Assembly (NCBI GenBank): GCA_035293985.1 | Contig: DATGLS010000048.1 | Location: 372,001 to 436,000 of the forward strand | Reading direction: 5' to 3' | Length of the DNA stretch: 64,000 nt | From: JAVDCA01 sp035293985 | Lineage (GTDB): Bacteria; Pseudomonadota; Alphaproteobacteria; Rhizobiales; Xanthobacteraceae | Shown: positions 9,702 to 17,524 of the stretch, piece by piece | How the letters are laid out: every line of letters begins with the position of its first letter | How positions within the stretch are numbered: position 1 is the stretch's first letter | Notes under the pieces: generated by a model | The model's input: only the letters and a program-made list of their open reading frames with translations | The model's database searches: none | What the model was told of the DNA's origin: nothing | Made by a program: the position numbers and the translations under genes

Positions 9702-10307
9702 CTATCGCGCCTCCATCAACCGCGCCGCATAGCGCGCCATCTGGTCGACCTCGAGATTGACCCGGTCGCCGACGCGCAGCCCGCCGAGCGTCGTCACCTG
9801 CAGCGTGTGCGGGATGATCAGCACCGCGAAAGTATCGACCGCGACCTCGTTGACGGTGAGCGACACGCCGTCGAGCGCGACCGAGCCTTTCTGCACGATG
9901 AAGCGCGCGAGCGCCGGGGCGACGCGGAAGGCGAGGCGCGCCATGTCGGTCATGTCCTCGCGCGCGATCAGCTCTGCGAGGCCATCCACGTGGCCCGATA
10001 CCAGGTGCCCGCCGAGCTCGTCGCCGATCTTGAGCGGACGTTCCAGGTTGATCCGGGTGCCGTGGCGCCAGGACCCGACCGTAGTGAGGCGCAGCGTCTC
10101 GTCGGCCGCATCGGCGGCAAACCAGGTGCGCCCATCCTCCTCGCCGGCGCCCACCACGGTGAGGCAAGCCCCCGCGCAGGCGATCGAGGCGCCGTCGGCG
10201 ATGCCGGCGCGCGGATAGCTGCAGGCGATCTTGAGACGATGCAAGTTGTTGGCGCGCGCCTTGACGCTCAACACCTCGCCGATGTCGGTCACGATACCGG
10301 TGAACAT
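9702..10307 (-). CDS. ribE: Riboflavin synthase, alpha chain
   Basis: A 201-residue riboflavin synthase that dismutates two lumazine molecules to riboflavin. It begins with the characteristic MFTGIVTDIGEV, which fixes the ATG at 10307. The two tandem lumazine-binding barrels each show their signature: GASIACAGACLTVV with NLERPLKIGDELGGHLVSGHVDG in the first, and GSVALDGVSLTVNEV with HTLQVTTLGGLRVGDRVNLEVD in the second. It lies 13 bp after ribD and 2 bp before ribH. I see no FMN riboswitch in front of the operon. Confidence 0.96.
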   Translation of the reverse strand: MFTGIVTDIGEVLSVKARANNLHRLKIACSYPRAGIADGASIACAGACLTVVGAGEEDGRTWFAADAADETLRLTTVGSWRHGTRINLERPLKIGDELGGHLVSGHVDGLAELIAREDMTDMARLAFRVAPALARFIVQKGSVALDGVSLTVNEVAVDTFAVLIIPHTLQVTTLGGLRVGDRVNLEVDQMARYAARLMEAR

Positions 10308-10320
10308 GGGCGTGGCTCTA

Positions 10321-11430
10321 TCACGCCCGCGCGAAGAATTCGACGCCGTCCTCGCCGATCGGCTCGCGGGCGAGCAATGCAAGCTTGCCGGTCAGCGCCT
10401 CGAGCGGCAGGCCCTCGAGCGCGTCGATGCCGTCGGGGCCGATGACCTTGGGTGAACGAAACAGCACGGCCTCGTCGACCAGATCAGCGGCGACGAACGC
10501 CGCGGCGACGATCGGGCCGCCCTCGACCATCAGCCGGGTGATGCCGCGCTCGGCGAGCAATGGGAGCACAGCGGCGAGATCGAGCCGACCCGCTTGCGCC
10601 GGGGCGTGGAGCACCTCGACGCCCTGCCGCGCGAGGACTTGCGCAGCGTCGGACGATACACCGGGCCCGGCCACGACCCAGACCGGCGTCTGGCGTGCGC
10701 TCGTCGCGAGCGCGCTGGCTGGGGGCAGCCGCAATTGCCGGTCGAGCACGACGCGCACCGGCGAGAGCTTCTCCATGCCGGGAAGCCGGCAAGTGAGCTG
10801 CGGATCGTCGGCGAGCACGGTACCGATGCCGACCAGGATCGCGTCGTTCATCGCGCGCAGGCGGTGGACGCGCGCGCGGACCGCGTCGCCCGTGATCGCA
10901 ACAGTCCGGCGGCCGGCGAGCCCCGCCTTGCCGTCGGCCGAGAGCGCGAGCTTGAGGGTCACATGCGGACGCCCATCACGCATACGGCGTATATGACCCG
11001 CATGGGCACGCCGCGCCTCCTCGGCGCAAAGGCCGACCTCGACCGCGATGCCGGCCGCGCGCAGCCGCGCATGGCCGGCGCCGGCGACTTCCGGATTGGG
11101 GTCTTCGATCGCGGACACGACGCGCGCAATGCCCGCCGCGATGATCGCGTCGGCGCAAGGCGGCGACTTGCCGTAGTGCGAGCATGGCTCGAGCGTGACG
11201 TACATCGTGGCGCCACGCGCCGCCGCGCCGGCGAGCCGCAGGGCCTCGACCTCGGCATGCGGCCGCCCCCCCGGCTGCGTCCACCCGCGCCCGACGATCA
11301 CGGGCGCGCCGTCCTCCGGGCGCACGATCACGGCGCCGACGGCCGGATTGGGCCACGTATTGCCGAGCCCGCGCCGGCCGAGCGCGAGCGCGAGCGACAT
11401 GAACTCCTGATCTGAATGCTGCGTATTCAC
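10321..11430 (-). CDS. ribD: Bifunctional riboflavin deaminase/reductase RibD
   Basis: A 369-residue two-domain enzyme. The N-terminal deaminase (about 1-145) has the zinc site HAEVEAL and TLEPCSHYGKSPPCADAI. The C-terminal reductase (about 150-369) begins VTLKLALSADGK and contains DAILVGIGTVLADDPQLTCR and LMVEGGP. Together they convert the GTP cyclohydrolase II product to the pyrimidinedione used by RibH. It starts with GTG at 11430, overlapping the nrdR stop by 4 bp (GTGA). Confidence 0.95.
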   Translation of the reverse strand: MNTQHSDQEFMSLALALGRRGLGNTWPNPAVGAVIVRPEDGAPVIVGRGWTQPGGRPHAEVEALRLAGAAARGATMYVTLEPCSHYGKSPPCADAIIAAGIARVVSAIEDPNPEVAGAGHARLRAAGIAVEVGLCAEEARRAHAGHIRRMRDGRPHVTLKLALSADGKAGLAGRRTVAITGDAVRARVHRLRAMNDAILVGIGTVLADDPQLTCRLPGMEKLSPVRVVLDRQLRLPPASALATSARQTPVWVVAGPGVSSDAAQVLARQGVEVLHAPAQAGRLDLAAVLPLLAERGITRLMVEGGPIVAAAFVAADLVDEAVLFRSPKVIGPDGIDALEGLPLEALTGKLALLAREPIGEDGVEFFARA

Positions 11431-11933
11431 TTCCGCGACGCTGCCGGAACCGCTTCCTTGGCGTCATCCTTCCCGCCCTCCTCGTCGCCCGAGAGCTCGG
11501 CGAGCGCGGCCTCGAAGTCCTTGGCCTCGCGGAAGTTGCGGTAGACCGAGGCGAAGCGAACGTAGGCGACGTCGTCGAGGTCGCGCAGGTGCGCCATCAC
11601 GGTCTCGCCGATGGTCTCGGTGGTGACCTCGTTCTCGCCCAGGCTTTCGAGCTCACGCACGATCTTGGAGATGGTCTGCTCGACCCGCTCGGGATCGACG
11701 TTGCGCTTGCGCAGCGCGATCTCGACCGAGCGGGCGAGCTTGTCGCGGTCGAAGGGAGAGCGGCGGCCGTTGCGCTTGATCACCGTGAGCTCGCGCAGTT
11801 GCACGCGCTCGAAGGTCGTGAACCGGAAGCCGCAGGCGAGGCAGAGCCGGCGGCGGCGAATCGCCGCCGAATCCTCGGTCGGGCGAGAATCCTTCACCTG
11901 GGTATCGAGACTGTTGCAGCTCGGACAGCGCAT
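11427..11933 (-). CDS. nrdR: Transcriptional repressor NrdR
   Basis: A 168-residue repressor of ribonucleotide reductase genes. The N-terminus MRCPSCNSLDTQVKDSR with CLACGFRFTTFER forms the four-Cys zinc ribbon, and the ATP-cone (about 48-138) follows, containing VIKRNGRRSPFDRDKL. The C-terminal 30 residues are an acidic/Lys-rich tail, longer than usual. The true start is ATG 11933; the 35 extra residues of the longer frame translate a family B repeat. It heads the rib operon, as in many alphaproteobacteria. Confidence 0.95.
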   Translation of the reverse strand: MRCPSCNSLDTQVKDSRPTEDSAAIRRRRLCLACGFRFTTFERVQLRELTVIKRNGRRSPFDRDKLARSVEIALRKRNVDPERVEQTISKIVRELESLGENEVTTETIGETVMAHLRDLDDVAYVRFASVYRNFREAKDFEAALAELSGDEEGGKDDAKEAVPAASRK

Positions 11934-11955
11934 GCCCGGCCCTCGCCCTCTCCTC

Positions 11956-12043
11956 GTCATGGCCGGGCTACGTCCCGGCCATCCACGACTTTCCTTTGGC
12001 GCCGCGAAGACGTGGATGCCCGGGACAAGCCCGGGCATGACGG
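11956..12043. repeat. Palindromic intergenic repeat, family B, copy 2
   Basis: GTCATGGCCGGGC at the left pairs with GCCCGGGCATGAC at the right; inside are CCATCCACGACTTTCC and its partial complement GACGTGGATGCCC. This is the canonical short form (88 bp) without the TCGCTTCGCTCG module of copies 1 and 3. It lies between glyA and nrdR and may act as a transcript-end stabiliser for glyA. Confidence 0.88.
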
Positions 12044-12049
12044 CTCCGG

Positions 12050-13354
12050 TTATGCGTAGATCGGGAAGCGCGCGACCAGGCGCTTCACCTTGTCGCGCAC
12101 CGCCGCCTCGGTCGCCTCGTCGGCCTCGGCGCCTTTGCGGGACAACGCATCAATGACCTCGGCAATCATCTCGCCGACCTGGCGGAATTCAGCGACGCCG
12201 AAGCCGCGCGTAGTGCCGGCGGGCGTGCCGAGCCGGATGCCCGACGTGATGGTCGGCTTCTCGGGATCGTACGGGATACCGTTCTTGTTGCAGGTGATGT
12301 GGGCGCGGCCGAGCGCCGCCTCGGCGACCTTGCCGGTGAGCTTCTTCGGCCGCAGGTCGACCAGCATCAGGTGCGTGTCGGTGCCGCCCGAGACGATGTC
12401 GAAGCCTTTGGACTTGAGGGTCTCGGCCAGCAGCTTGGCATTCTCGGCCACCGACTTCGCGTAAAGCTTGAACGATGGCCGCAAAGCCTCGCCGAACGCG
12501 ACCGCCTTGGCGGCGATCACATGCATCAGCGGGCCGCCCTGGGTGCCGGGGAAGACGGCAGAGTTGACCTTCTTCGCCAGCTCCTCGTCGTCGGTGAGGA
12601 TCACGCCGCCGCGCGGGCCACGCAGCGTCTTGTGCGTCGTGGTAGTCACCACATGCGCGTGCGGGAACGGGCTCGGATGCACGCCGCCGGCGACGAGCCC
12701 GGCGAAATGCGCCATGTCCACCATCAAGTAGGCGCCGACCTCGTCCGCGATGGCGCGAAAACCCTTGAAGTCGATGATGCGCGGATAAGCTGAGCCGCCG
12801 CAGACGATCACCTTCGGCTTGTGCTCGTGGGCGAGACGGCGCACCTCGGCGAGATCGATGGTGTGGGTGTCGCGCGTCACCCCGTACGGGACCACCTTGA
12901 ACCATTTGCCCGACATGTTGACGGGCGAGCCATGGGTCAGATGTCCACCGGCCGCCAGATTGAGGCCCATGAAGGTGTCGCCCGGCGCCATCATGGCCAT
13001 GAAGGCGGCAATGTTCGCGGAGGCGCCCGAATGTGGTTGCACGTTGGCGAAACGACATCCGAAAAGTTTTGTAACGCGCTGAATCGCCAGCGTTTCGGCC
13101 ACATCGACGAAGTGGCAGCCGCCGTAATAGCGTCGGCCCGGCAGACCCTCGGCATACTTGTTGGTGAGCACCGAGCCCTGCGCCTCGAGCACCGCCCGGC
13201 TGACGAAATTCTCCGACGCGATCAGCTCGATCTCGTCGCGCTGGCGACCGAGCTCCAGCGCGATCGCGTCGGCGATCTCGGGATCGCTCTCGGCGAGCGT
13301 CGCCGTGAATATGTCGTGCGCGCCGGCATCCGCCGGCTTGAGGTTTGCGGCCAT
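12050..13354 (-). CDS. glyA: Serine hydroxymethyltransferase
   Basis: A 434-residue PLP enzyme interconverting serine and glycine with tetrahydrofolate, the main source of one-carbon units. Signatures are ELIASENFVSRAVLEAQGS, TNKYAEGLPGRRYYGG, VDMAHFAGLVAGG and the PLP lysine in TTTTHKTLRGPRGG, then TQGGPLMHVIAAKAVAF and ITSGIRLGTPAGTTRGF. Start at ATG 13354; the 17-residue upstream extension is not SHMT-like. Full length, with no odd features. It is followed by nrdR after a family B repeat. Confidence 0.97.
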   Translation of the reverse strand: MAANLKPADAGAHDIFTATLAESDPEIADAIALELGRQRDEIELIASENFVSRAVLEAQGSVLTNKYAEGLPGRRYYGGCHFVDVAETLAIQRVTKLFGCRFANVQPHSGASANIAAFMAMMAPGDTFMGLNLAAGGHLTHGSPVNMSGKWFKVVPYGVTRDTHTIDLAEVRRLAHEHKPKVIVCGGSAYPRIIDFKGFRAIADEVGAYLMVDMAHFAGLVAGGVHPSPFPHAHVVTTTTHKTLRGPRGGVILTDDEELAKKVNSAVFPGTQGGPLMHVIAAKAVAFGEALRPSFKLYAKSVAENAKLLAETLKSKGFDIVSGGTDTHLMLVDLRPKKLTGKVAEAALGRAHITCNKNGIPYDPEKPTITSGIRLGTPAGTTRGFGVAEFRQVGEMIAEVIDALSRKGAEADEATEAAVRDKVKRLVARFPIYA

Positions 13355-13449
13355 GTGGTTCTCCGGACAGGCTTGGCCGATAGCACATCGCCCCGGCAGC
13401 GCCAAGGATTCGCGCCTCGGCCCTGTGGGCGACCCAAGATGTTGGGGGG

Positions 13450-13533
13450 CGAGTGGCGAATAGCGAATGGCGAATAGGCGCGGAAGGCCGATCTCCCGGC
13501 CCCCTATTCGCTACTCGCCATTCGGCTATTCGC
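13450..13533. repeat. Palindromic intergenic repeat, family A, copy 2
   Basis: GCGAGTGGCGAATAGCGAATGGCGAATAG units on the left pair with CCTATTCGCTACTCGCCATTCGGCTATTCGC on the right. It fills the gap between glyA and the small gene at 13526, and its right end supplies the TAG stop and last codons of that gene. Confidence 0.85.
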
Positions 13534-13717
13534 TTTCCTTCGCCAGTCGCGCCTTGAGCTTGGCGACGGCAAGGCGTTCGAGATCGCTCGGCGCCGCAGT
13601 TGCCGGACCGACCACAGCCACCTCGATCCCGGTGTCGCCGTCGATGGCCGAGACCTTCACCGAGCCGCCAAGCCGGGTGAACTCGAAGAAGACCTCGCGT
13701 TCCTGCCCGGCCGGCAT
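13526..13717 (-). CDS. Small conserved protein (DUF6898-like)
   Basis: A 63-residue protein starting at ATG 13717 and lying 11 bp after the L,D-transpeptidase gene, so probably its operon partner. It begins MPAGQEREVFFEFTRLGGS, continues KVSAIDGDTGIEVAVVG and ends in a short Lys/Ala helix. It resembles a small uncharacterised family of this order (annotated DUF6898, from memory). No signal peptide, no metal site and no known function. Its last codons and stop lie in a family A repeat, so the original 3-prime end may have been replaced. Confidence 0.75.
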   Translation of the reverse strand: MPAGQEREVFFEFTRLGGSVKVSAIDGDTGIEVAVVGPATAAPSDLERLAVAKLKARLAKESE

Positions 13718-13728
13718 TGTCGGAGCTC

Positions 13729-14997
13729 CTAAAGCGGCGTCGGTGGCGTCACGGTCGCGCCGACGCCGTCGCGTGCGTAGATGTCGTCGCGGAACTGGAC
13801 CACGCCGTCCGGGGTCGCCCAGGCCGTGATGTAGACCCAATAGAGCGGCACCGGATGGGCGAGCCGCGCGTCCTCGCGGGCGCCCGACTTGATCGCCTGG
13901 TCGATCGCGGCGCGGCCCCAGTTCGGCGTTTCGTCGAGCAGCCAGTAGACCAGCTCGCGTACGTTCTGCACCCGCACGCAACCGGACGAATCGTAGCGGA
14001 AATCCTCGCCGAACAGGTTCTTCGCCGGCGTGTCGTGCATGTAGACGCCGTAGGCGCTGGGAAAATTGATGCGGATCGAGCCGAGCGAGTTGAAATCGCC
14101 GGGGTCCTGGCGAAAGCGGTAGTGGACGGCATCGTCCGAGTTCCAGTTGATCTGCTGGGCCGTGAGCTCGGCGCCGCGCGCATCGTAGATGCGGATGTGG
14201 TTGTCGGCGAGGTAGTTCGGCTGCGCCTGCATCTTCGGGATCAGGTCCTTTTTCACGATCGAGACCGGCACGGTCCAGAACGGATTGAAGTTGACCTCGA
14301 TGATGTGGCTCTGGATGTCGGGCGAGGGCCGGTCCGGCTTGCCCACCACCGCGACGTGGCGCGACACCACGCGGCCGTCGGCGATCGCCTCGACCTGCGC
14401 GGCCGGAATGTTAACGGTGACGAAACGCTGCCCGAGATTGCCGCTCATGGTGCGCAGGCGCACCAGGTTGGTGTTGAGCTGGGAGAGGCGCACCTGCGCC
14501 GGGATATTGGCCGCCACGAAGGTCTGCTCGCGCGCCACCCCGTCGATGGTGAGGCCGTTGCGCGCCTGGAAGCGACGCACCGCCGCCTCGACATACGAAT
14601 CATAGATGTCGCCGCGCCCCGCCGTCGGGTCGAGGTCGCCCGAGACGATCAGCCGCTGGCGTAGCGCGACGACGCTCGGGTGTCGGTTGCCGAGCCGCAG
14701 GTCATTGACCGGCGGCACCACGGGCCAGCCGCCGTTGTCGACGATCTGCTGATAGCGCGCGATCGCCTGCTCGGTGGCCGCGACGGTCGCGGGGGACAGG
14801 GTCGGCAGCGACGAGCGCGGCATCTTGATGGTGCGCGAGGCCGAATCGAAGCCGAACGCCCCGCTCTGCTGCTGGATCAGCGTCTGCAGGATCGCGTCCT
14901 CGGCCGCTGCCGCCCGCGCCGCAACGCCTGCCGCGGCACCGCCCGCCAGCATGAAGGCACGCCGGCTGAATTGCTTGAACCTCGAATGCGTCGTCAT
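13729..14997 (-). CDS. ldtP: L,D-transpeptidase (LdtP-like), Tat-exported
   Basis: A 422-residue peptidoglycan cross-linking or remodelling enzyme. The N-terminus has a Tat-type signal (SRRAFMLAGGAAAGVAARA). A peptidoglycan-binding domain follows around residues 100-165 (VVALRQRLIVSGDLDP, YVEAAVRRFQARNGL), then a YkuD catalytic domain from about 190 with MHDTPAKNLF and DSSGCVRV, catalytic Cys340. A start at 15012 (five residues longer) is possible. The MarR-type regulator gene upstream matches LdtR, known in Liberibacter and Sinorhizobium to control the adjacent ldtP. That adjacency supports the names used here. Confidence 0.88.
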   Translation of the reverse strand: MTTHSRFKQFSRRAFMLAGGAAAGVAARAAAAEDAILQTLIQQQSGAFGFDSASRTIKMPRSSLPTLSPATVAATEQAIARYQQIVDNGGWPVVPPVNDLRLGNRHPSVVALRQRLIVSGDLDPTAGRGDIYDSYVEAAVRRFQARNGLTIDGVAREQTFVAANIPAQVRLSQLNTNLVRLRTMSGNLGQRFVTVNIPAAQVEAIADGRVVSRHVAVVGKPDRPSPDIQSHIIEVNFNPFWTVPVSIVKKDLIPKMQAQPNYLADNHIRIYDARGAELTAQQINWNSDDAVHYRFRQDPGDFNSLGSIRINFPSAYGVYMHDTPAKNLFGEDFRYDSSGCVRVQNVRELVYWLLDETPNWGRAAIDQAIKSGAREDARLAHPVPLYWVYITAWATPDGVVQFRDDIYARDGVGATVTPPTPL

Positions 14998-15022
14998 CCC
15001 ATCCCCAACCAAGACGTCATCG

Positions 15023-15140
15023 GCATGGCCGGCATAGCCGGCGAAGCACGGCGTCGCTTCGCTCGCCTAAGGCCTGGCCATCCACGTCTTGCTTCCCATG
15101 AGCAACGACGTGGATGCGCGGGACAAGCCGCGCATGACGG
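15023..15140. repeat. Palindromic intergenic repeat, family B, copy 3
   Basis: GCATGGCCGGC at the left and GCCGCGCATGAC at the right, with the internal module CGGCGTCGCTTCGCTCGCCTA shared with copy 1, and CCATCCACGTC mirrored by GACGTGGATGCGCGGG. It lies between ldtR and ldtP. Confidence 0.85.
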
Positions 15141-15220
15141 ATTCGGCAATCGCCGCGATCATTCCACCGCAGGTCTGGACGGATGGTTAATGCCTTGCCT
15201 GGGGCCGATTTATGGCGCGA

Positions 15221-15252
15221 AAAAAGCCCCGGTCTCGCGACCGGGGCTTGTG
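15221..15252 (-). terminator. Rho-independent terminator of ldtR
   Basis: On the minus strand AAGCCCCGGTC-GCGA-GACCGGGGCTT is followed by a T-run (TTTTTTCGCG). It lies about 36 bp after the ldtR stop codon, so ldtR and ldtP are probably separate transcripts. Confidence 0.9.
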
Positions 15253-15287
15253 ACTGGGACCTTCGCGATCCGCAGGAGACGAAACGT

Positions 15288-15800
15288 TCAGAGCCGATAC
15301 AGGATCTGGTCGGTCCAGAAGCGCTCCAGCCGGTGCAGCGCCTTGTTGAGGGCCGAGAACTCGTCGCCGTTGATGCCGCCGACCTGCTCCACGGTGCGCA
15401 CGTGCTTCTGGTAGAGCTGCTCGACGATATCGCGCACGTCGACGCCCTTGTCGGTCAGCTTGATGCGCACCGAACGGCGGTCGACGCGCGAGCGCTGGTG
15501 ATCGAGGAAGCCCATCTCGACCAGCTTCTTGAGGTTGTAGGAGACGTTGGAGCCGAGATAGTAGCCGCGCGTGCGCAGCTCGCCGGCGGTCAGCTCCTTG
15601 TCGCCGATATTGTAGAGCAGCAGGGCCTGGACCGAGTTGATGTCGGAGCGGCCACGGCGATCGAACTCGTCCTTGATCACGTCGAGCAGGCGGCGGTGCA
15701 GCCGCTCGACCAGCGTCAAGGCTTCGAGGTAGAGCGGACGAATCTGGTCGATGCGCTCAGCGCGCTCGGCCGGCTCGACCGCCTTCACAAGAGGTTTCAT
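15288..15800 (-). CDS. ldtR: MarR-family regulator, LdtR-like
   Basis: A 170-residue winged-helix protein. The helix-turn-helix region (about 70-110) reads LTAGELRTRGYYLGSNVSYN, followed by LVEMGFLDHQRSRVDRRSVRIKLTDKG, the wing. The start at ATG 15800 has AAGGG about 8 nt upstream; a TTG start at 15818 would add six residues. The protein fits LdtR, a regulator described in Liberibacter asiaticus and Sinorhizobium that activates a linked L,D-transpeptidase gene and responds to small ligands. The 250 bp upstream are AT-richer than the surroundings and should hold its promoter. Confidence 0.85.
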   Translation of the reverse strand: MKPLVKAVEPAERAERIDQIRPLYLEALTLVERLHRRLLDVIKDEFDRRGRSDINSVQALLLYNIGDKELTAGELRTRGYYLGSNVSYNLKKLVEMGFLDHQRSRVDRRSVRIKLTDKGVDVRDIVEQLYQKHVRTVEQVGGINGDEFSALNKALHRLERFWTDQILYRL

Positions 15801-16056
15801 GATGACGCCCTTCGACAATTTGTTTTTTGATCGACGAGGCCCTGTTCTCCTCGTCCCGTGCGTGAAATTACATCGATACGATCTAAGATCGGCTTAAATA
15901 ACAGCATAAAGATTAGGTTTATCAGCGAGGGTAAAAGGATCGAATTGAAACGCCGGCCTTTACGTTTCGGTGACCTTGCGGCGCGCTTCGATCCGCGTCC
16001 GTTCGCGCCGCGCGCGCGTCATGTCGCAGGTCGGCACAAGCCTCGCCTGATCTGGT

Positions 16057-16959
16057 TCAGGTGGCGTTAGCGCCTGTGGCACGCAGCATCCGGATGATAC
16101 CGGAGAAATCCCGGCCCGATTCACCCGAAGCGCAATAACGCTCGTACACAGCCGCTGCCTGCGCGCCCATCGGGGTCGTGGCGGCCGCCGCCCGCGCCGC
16201 TTCCTGCGCGAGCCTGAGGTCCTTGAGCATCATTGCGGCGGTAAAGCCAGCCTGGTAATCGCGGTTCGCGGGCGAGCTCGGCACCGGGCCGGGCACCGGG
16301 CAGTAGCCGGTCATCGCCCAGCACTGGCCGGACGATTTCGATGCGATATCGAACAGCTTCTGCGCGTCGAGGCCGAGCTTCTCGGCGAGCAGGAAGCCCT
16401 CCGACACCGCGATCATCGCGACGCCGAGGATCATGTTGTTGCAGATCTTCGCCGCCTGCCCGTTGCCCGAGCCGCCGGCGTGCACGATCGTCTTGCCCAT
16501 CAGCTCGAGGATCGGCTTGGCGCGCGCGAACGCCTGCTCGCTGCCGCCGACCATGAAGGTGAGCGTCGCGGCCTGCGCCCCCCCGACGCCGCCCGAGACC
16601 GGCGCGTCGATCATGTCGAGCCCCCTCGCCCGCGCCCCCTCGGCGACCGCGCGCGCGCTCGCGACGTCGATGGTCGATGAATCGATGAGCAGCGTGCCGG
16701 GGACGACGCTCGCGAGGACGCCGCCGCCGTCGGTGTAGACGGCGCGCACGTGCTCGCCGGCGGGCAGCATGGTGATCACAGCGTCGGCGCCCGCACAGGC
16801 GTCGGCGATCGAGGTTGCGGCGGCGCCACCTGCGGCGCTGAGCTTGCCGATCGACGTCTTCACGACATCGTATCCGGCGACCGCGTGACCGCCCTTGATG
16901 AGGTTGAGCGCCATCGGCAGCCCCATATTGCCGAGTCCGATGAATCCGATCCGCGCCAT
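16057..16959 (-). CDS. mmsB: 3-hydroxyisobutyrate dehydrogenase
   Basis: A 300-residue NAD-dependent enzyme that oxidises 3-hydroxyisobutyrate to methylmalonate semialdehyde in valine degradation. The N-terminal Rossmann motif is GFIGLGNMGLPMALNL. DAPVSGGVGGAQAATLTFMVGG is the substrate-binding signature, and the catalytic lysine lies in GNGQAAKICNN. The C-terminal helical domain ends RDFSGIIRMLR, as usual. It is the last gene of a valine operon running acyl-CoA dehydrogenase, 3-hydroxyisobutyryl-CoA hydrolase, a small membrane protein, mmsB. The methylmalonate-semialdehyde dehydrogenase gene is not in the window. Confidence 0.94.
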   Translation of the reverse strand: MARIGFIGLGNMGLPMALNLIKGGHAVAGYDVVKTSIGKLSAAGGAAATSIADACAGADAVITMLPAGEHVRAVYTDGGGVLASVVPGTLLIDSSTIDVASARAVAEGARARGLDMIDAPVSGGVGGAQAATLTFMVGGSEQAFARAKPILELMGKTIVHAGGSGNGQAAKICNNMILGVAMIAVSEGFLLAEKLGLDAQKLFDIASKSSGQCWAMTGYCPVPGPVPSSPANRDYQAGFTAAMMLKDLRLAQEAARAAAATTPMGAQAAAVYERYCASGESGRDFSGIIRMLRATGANAT

Positions 16960-17050
16960 GTCGTTTCCCCTCTGTATCTTCGCCGGCCTCGTGGTGAGGA
17001 GGCGGGCAAAGCCCGCCGTCTCGAACCACGGGCTGCGAGTCGATTACCTA

Positions 17051-17524
17051 TTACTGCGGATGCTCGCGCGCCGCCTGGATGGCGAGAAAAAGATACGCCG
17101 CGATCACCAATCCCTCCAGTGCGACGATGATCGGCTGCGATCCATAGACCTGCTGGAAGAACAGATCGATCACCGCCATCGACACCGCGGCGGTGAGCCA
17201 CACCACCGCGCCCCAGGGCGCCGCGAGCCACAGCCCCACGGCCGCGACGAGATCGATCACGGCAAAGAACACGGTCGCGGTCTGCCACTGGGTGGCGTGG
17301 CCGAGGAAGCCGCCCGCGCGGGCGCCAATGAAGCCGCACACCGCCGCCCAGTGATAGAGACCCTTGAGCATCGACACGCCGGCCATGACGCGCAAAAACA
17401 GCACCAGCCGGTCGGTCCAGCTCCCGCCCCGCCGGTGCTCGTCATCGGCGTGAACCGGCGCGAGCTCGTCGATCGGATCGCTGGCGGCGGCGCTGCTCCT
17501 CGCGGTGGTGATCGGCGATTTCAT
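17051..17524 (-). CDS. Small membrane protein of a Hyphomicrobiales family (DUF6163-like)
   Basis: A 157-residue protein with a charged N-terminus and about four hydrophobic segments (near 40-60, 85-110, 112-128 and 132-150). It resembles a family annotated DUF6163 (recalled, not searched). No catalytic motif is visible. Its ATG overlaps the stop of the hydrolase gene by 4 bp (ATGA), so it is translated with the valine-degradation enzymes and lies before mmsB. Function unknown; a role in substrate transport or membrane organisation would be guesswork. Confidence 0.75.
   Translation of the reverse strand: MKSPITTARSSAAASDPIDELAPVHADDEHRRGGSWTDRLVLFLRVMAGVSMLKGLYHWAAVCGFIGARAGGFLGHATQWQTATVFFAVIDLVAAVGLWLAAPWGAVVWLTAAVSMAVIDLFFQQVYGSQPIIVALEGLVIAAYLFLAIQAAREHPQ

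Noticed and set aside
11934..12038. 35-residue N-terminal extension of NrdR beginning MPGLVPGIHVF
   Set aside because: This is a translation of the family B repeat, a well-known artefact in related genomes; NrdR begins with its zinc-ribbon Met.
15858..16070. 70-codon plus-strand frame upstream of ldtR
   Set aside because: No ribosome site or recognisable content; it lies in the AT-richer promoter region.
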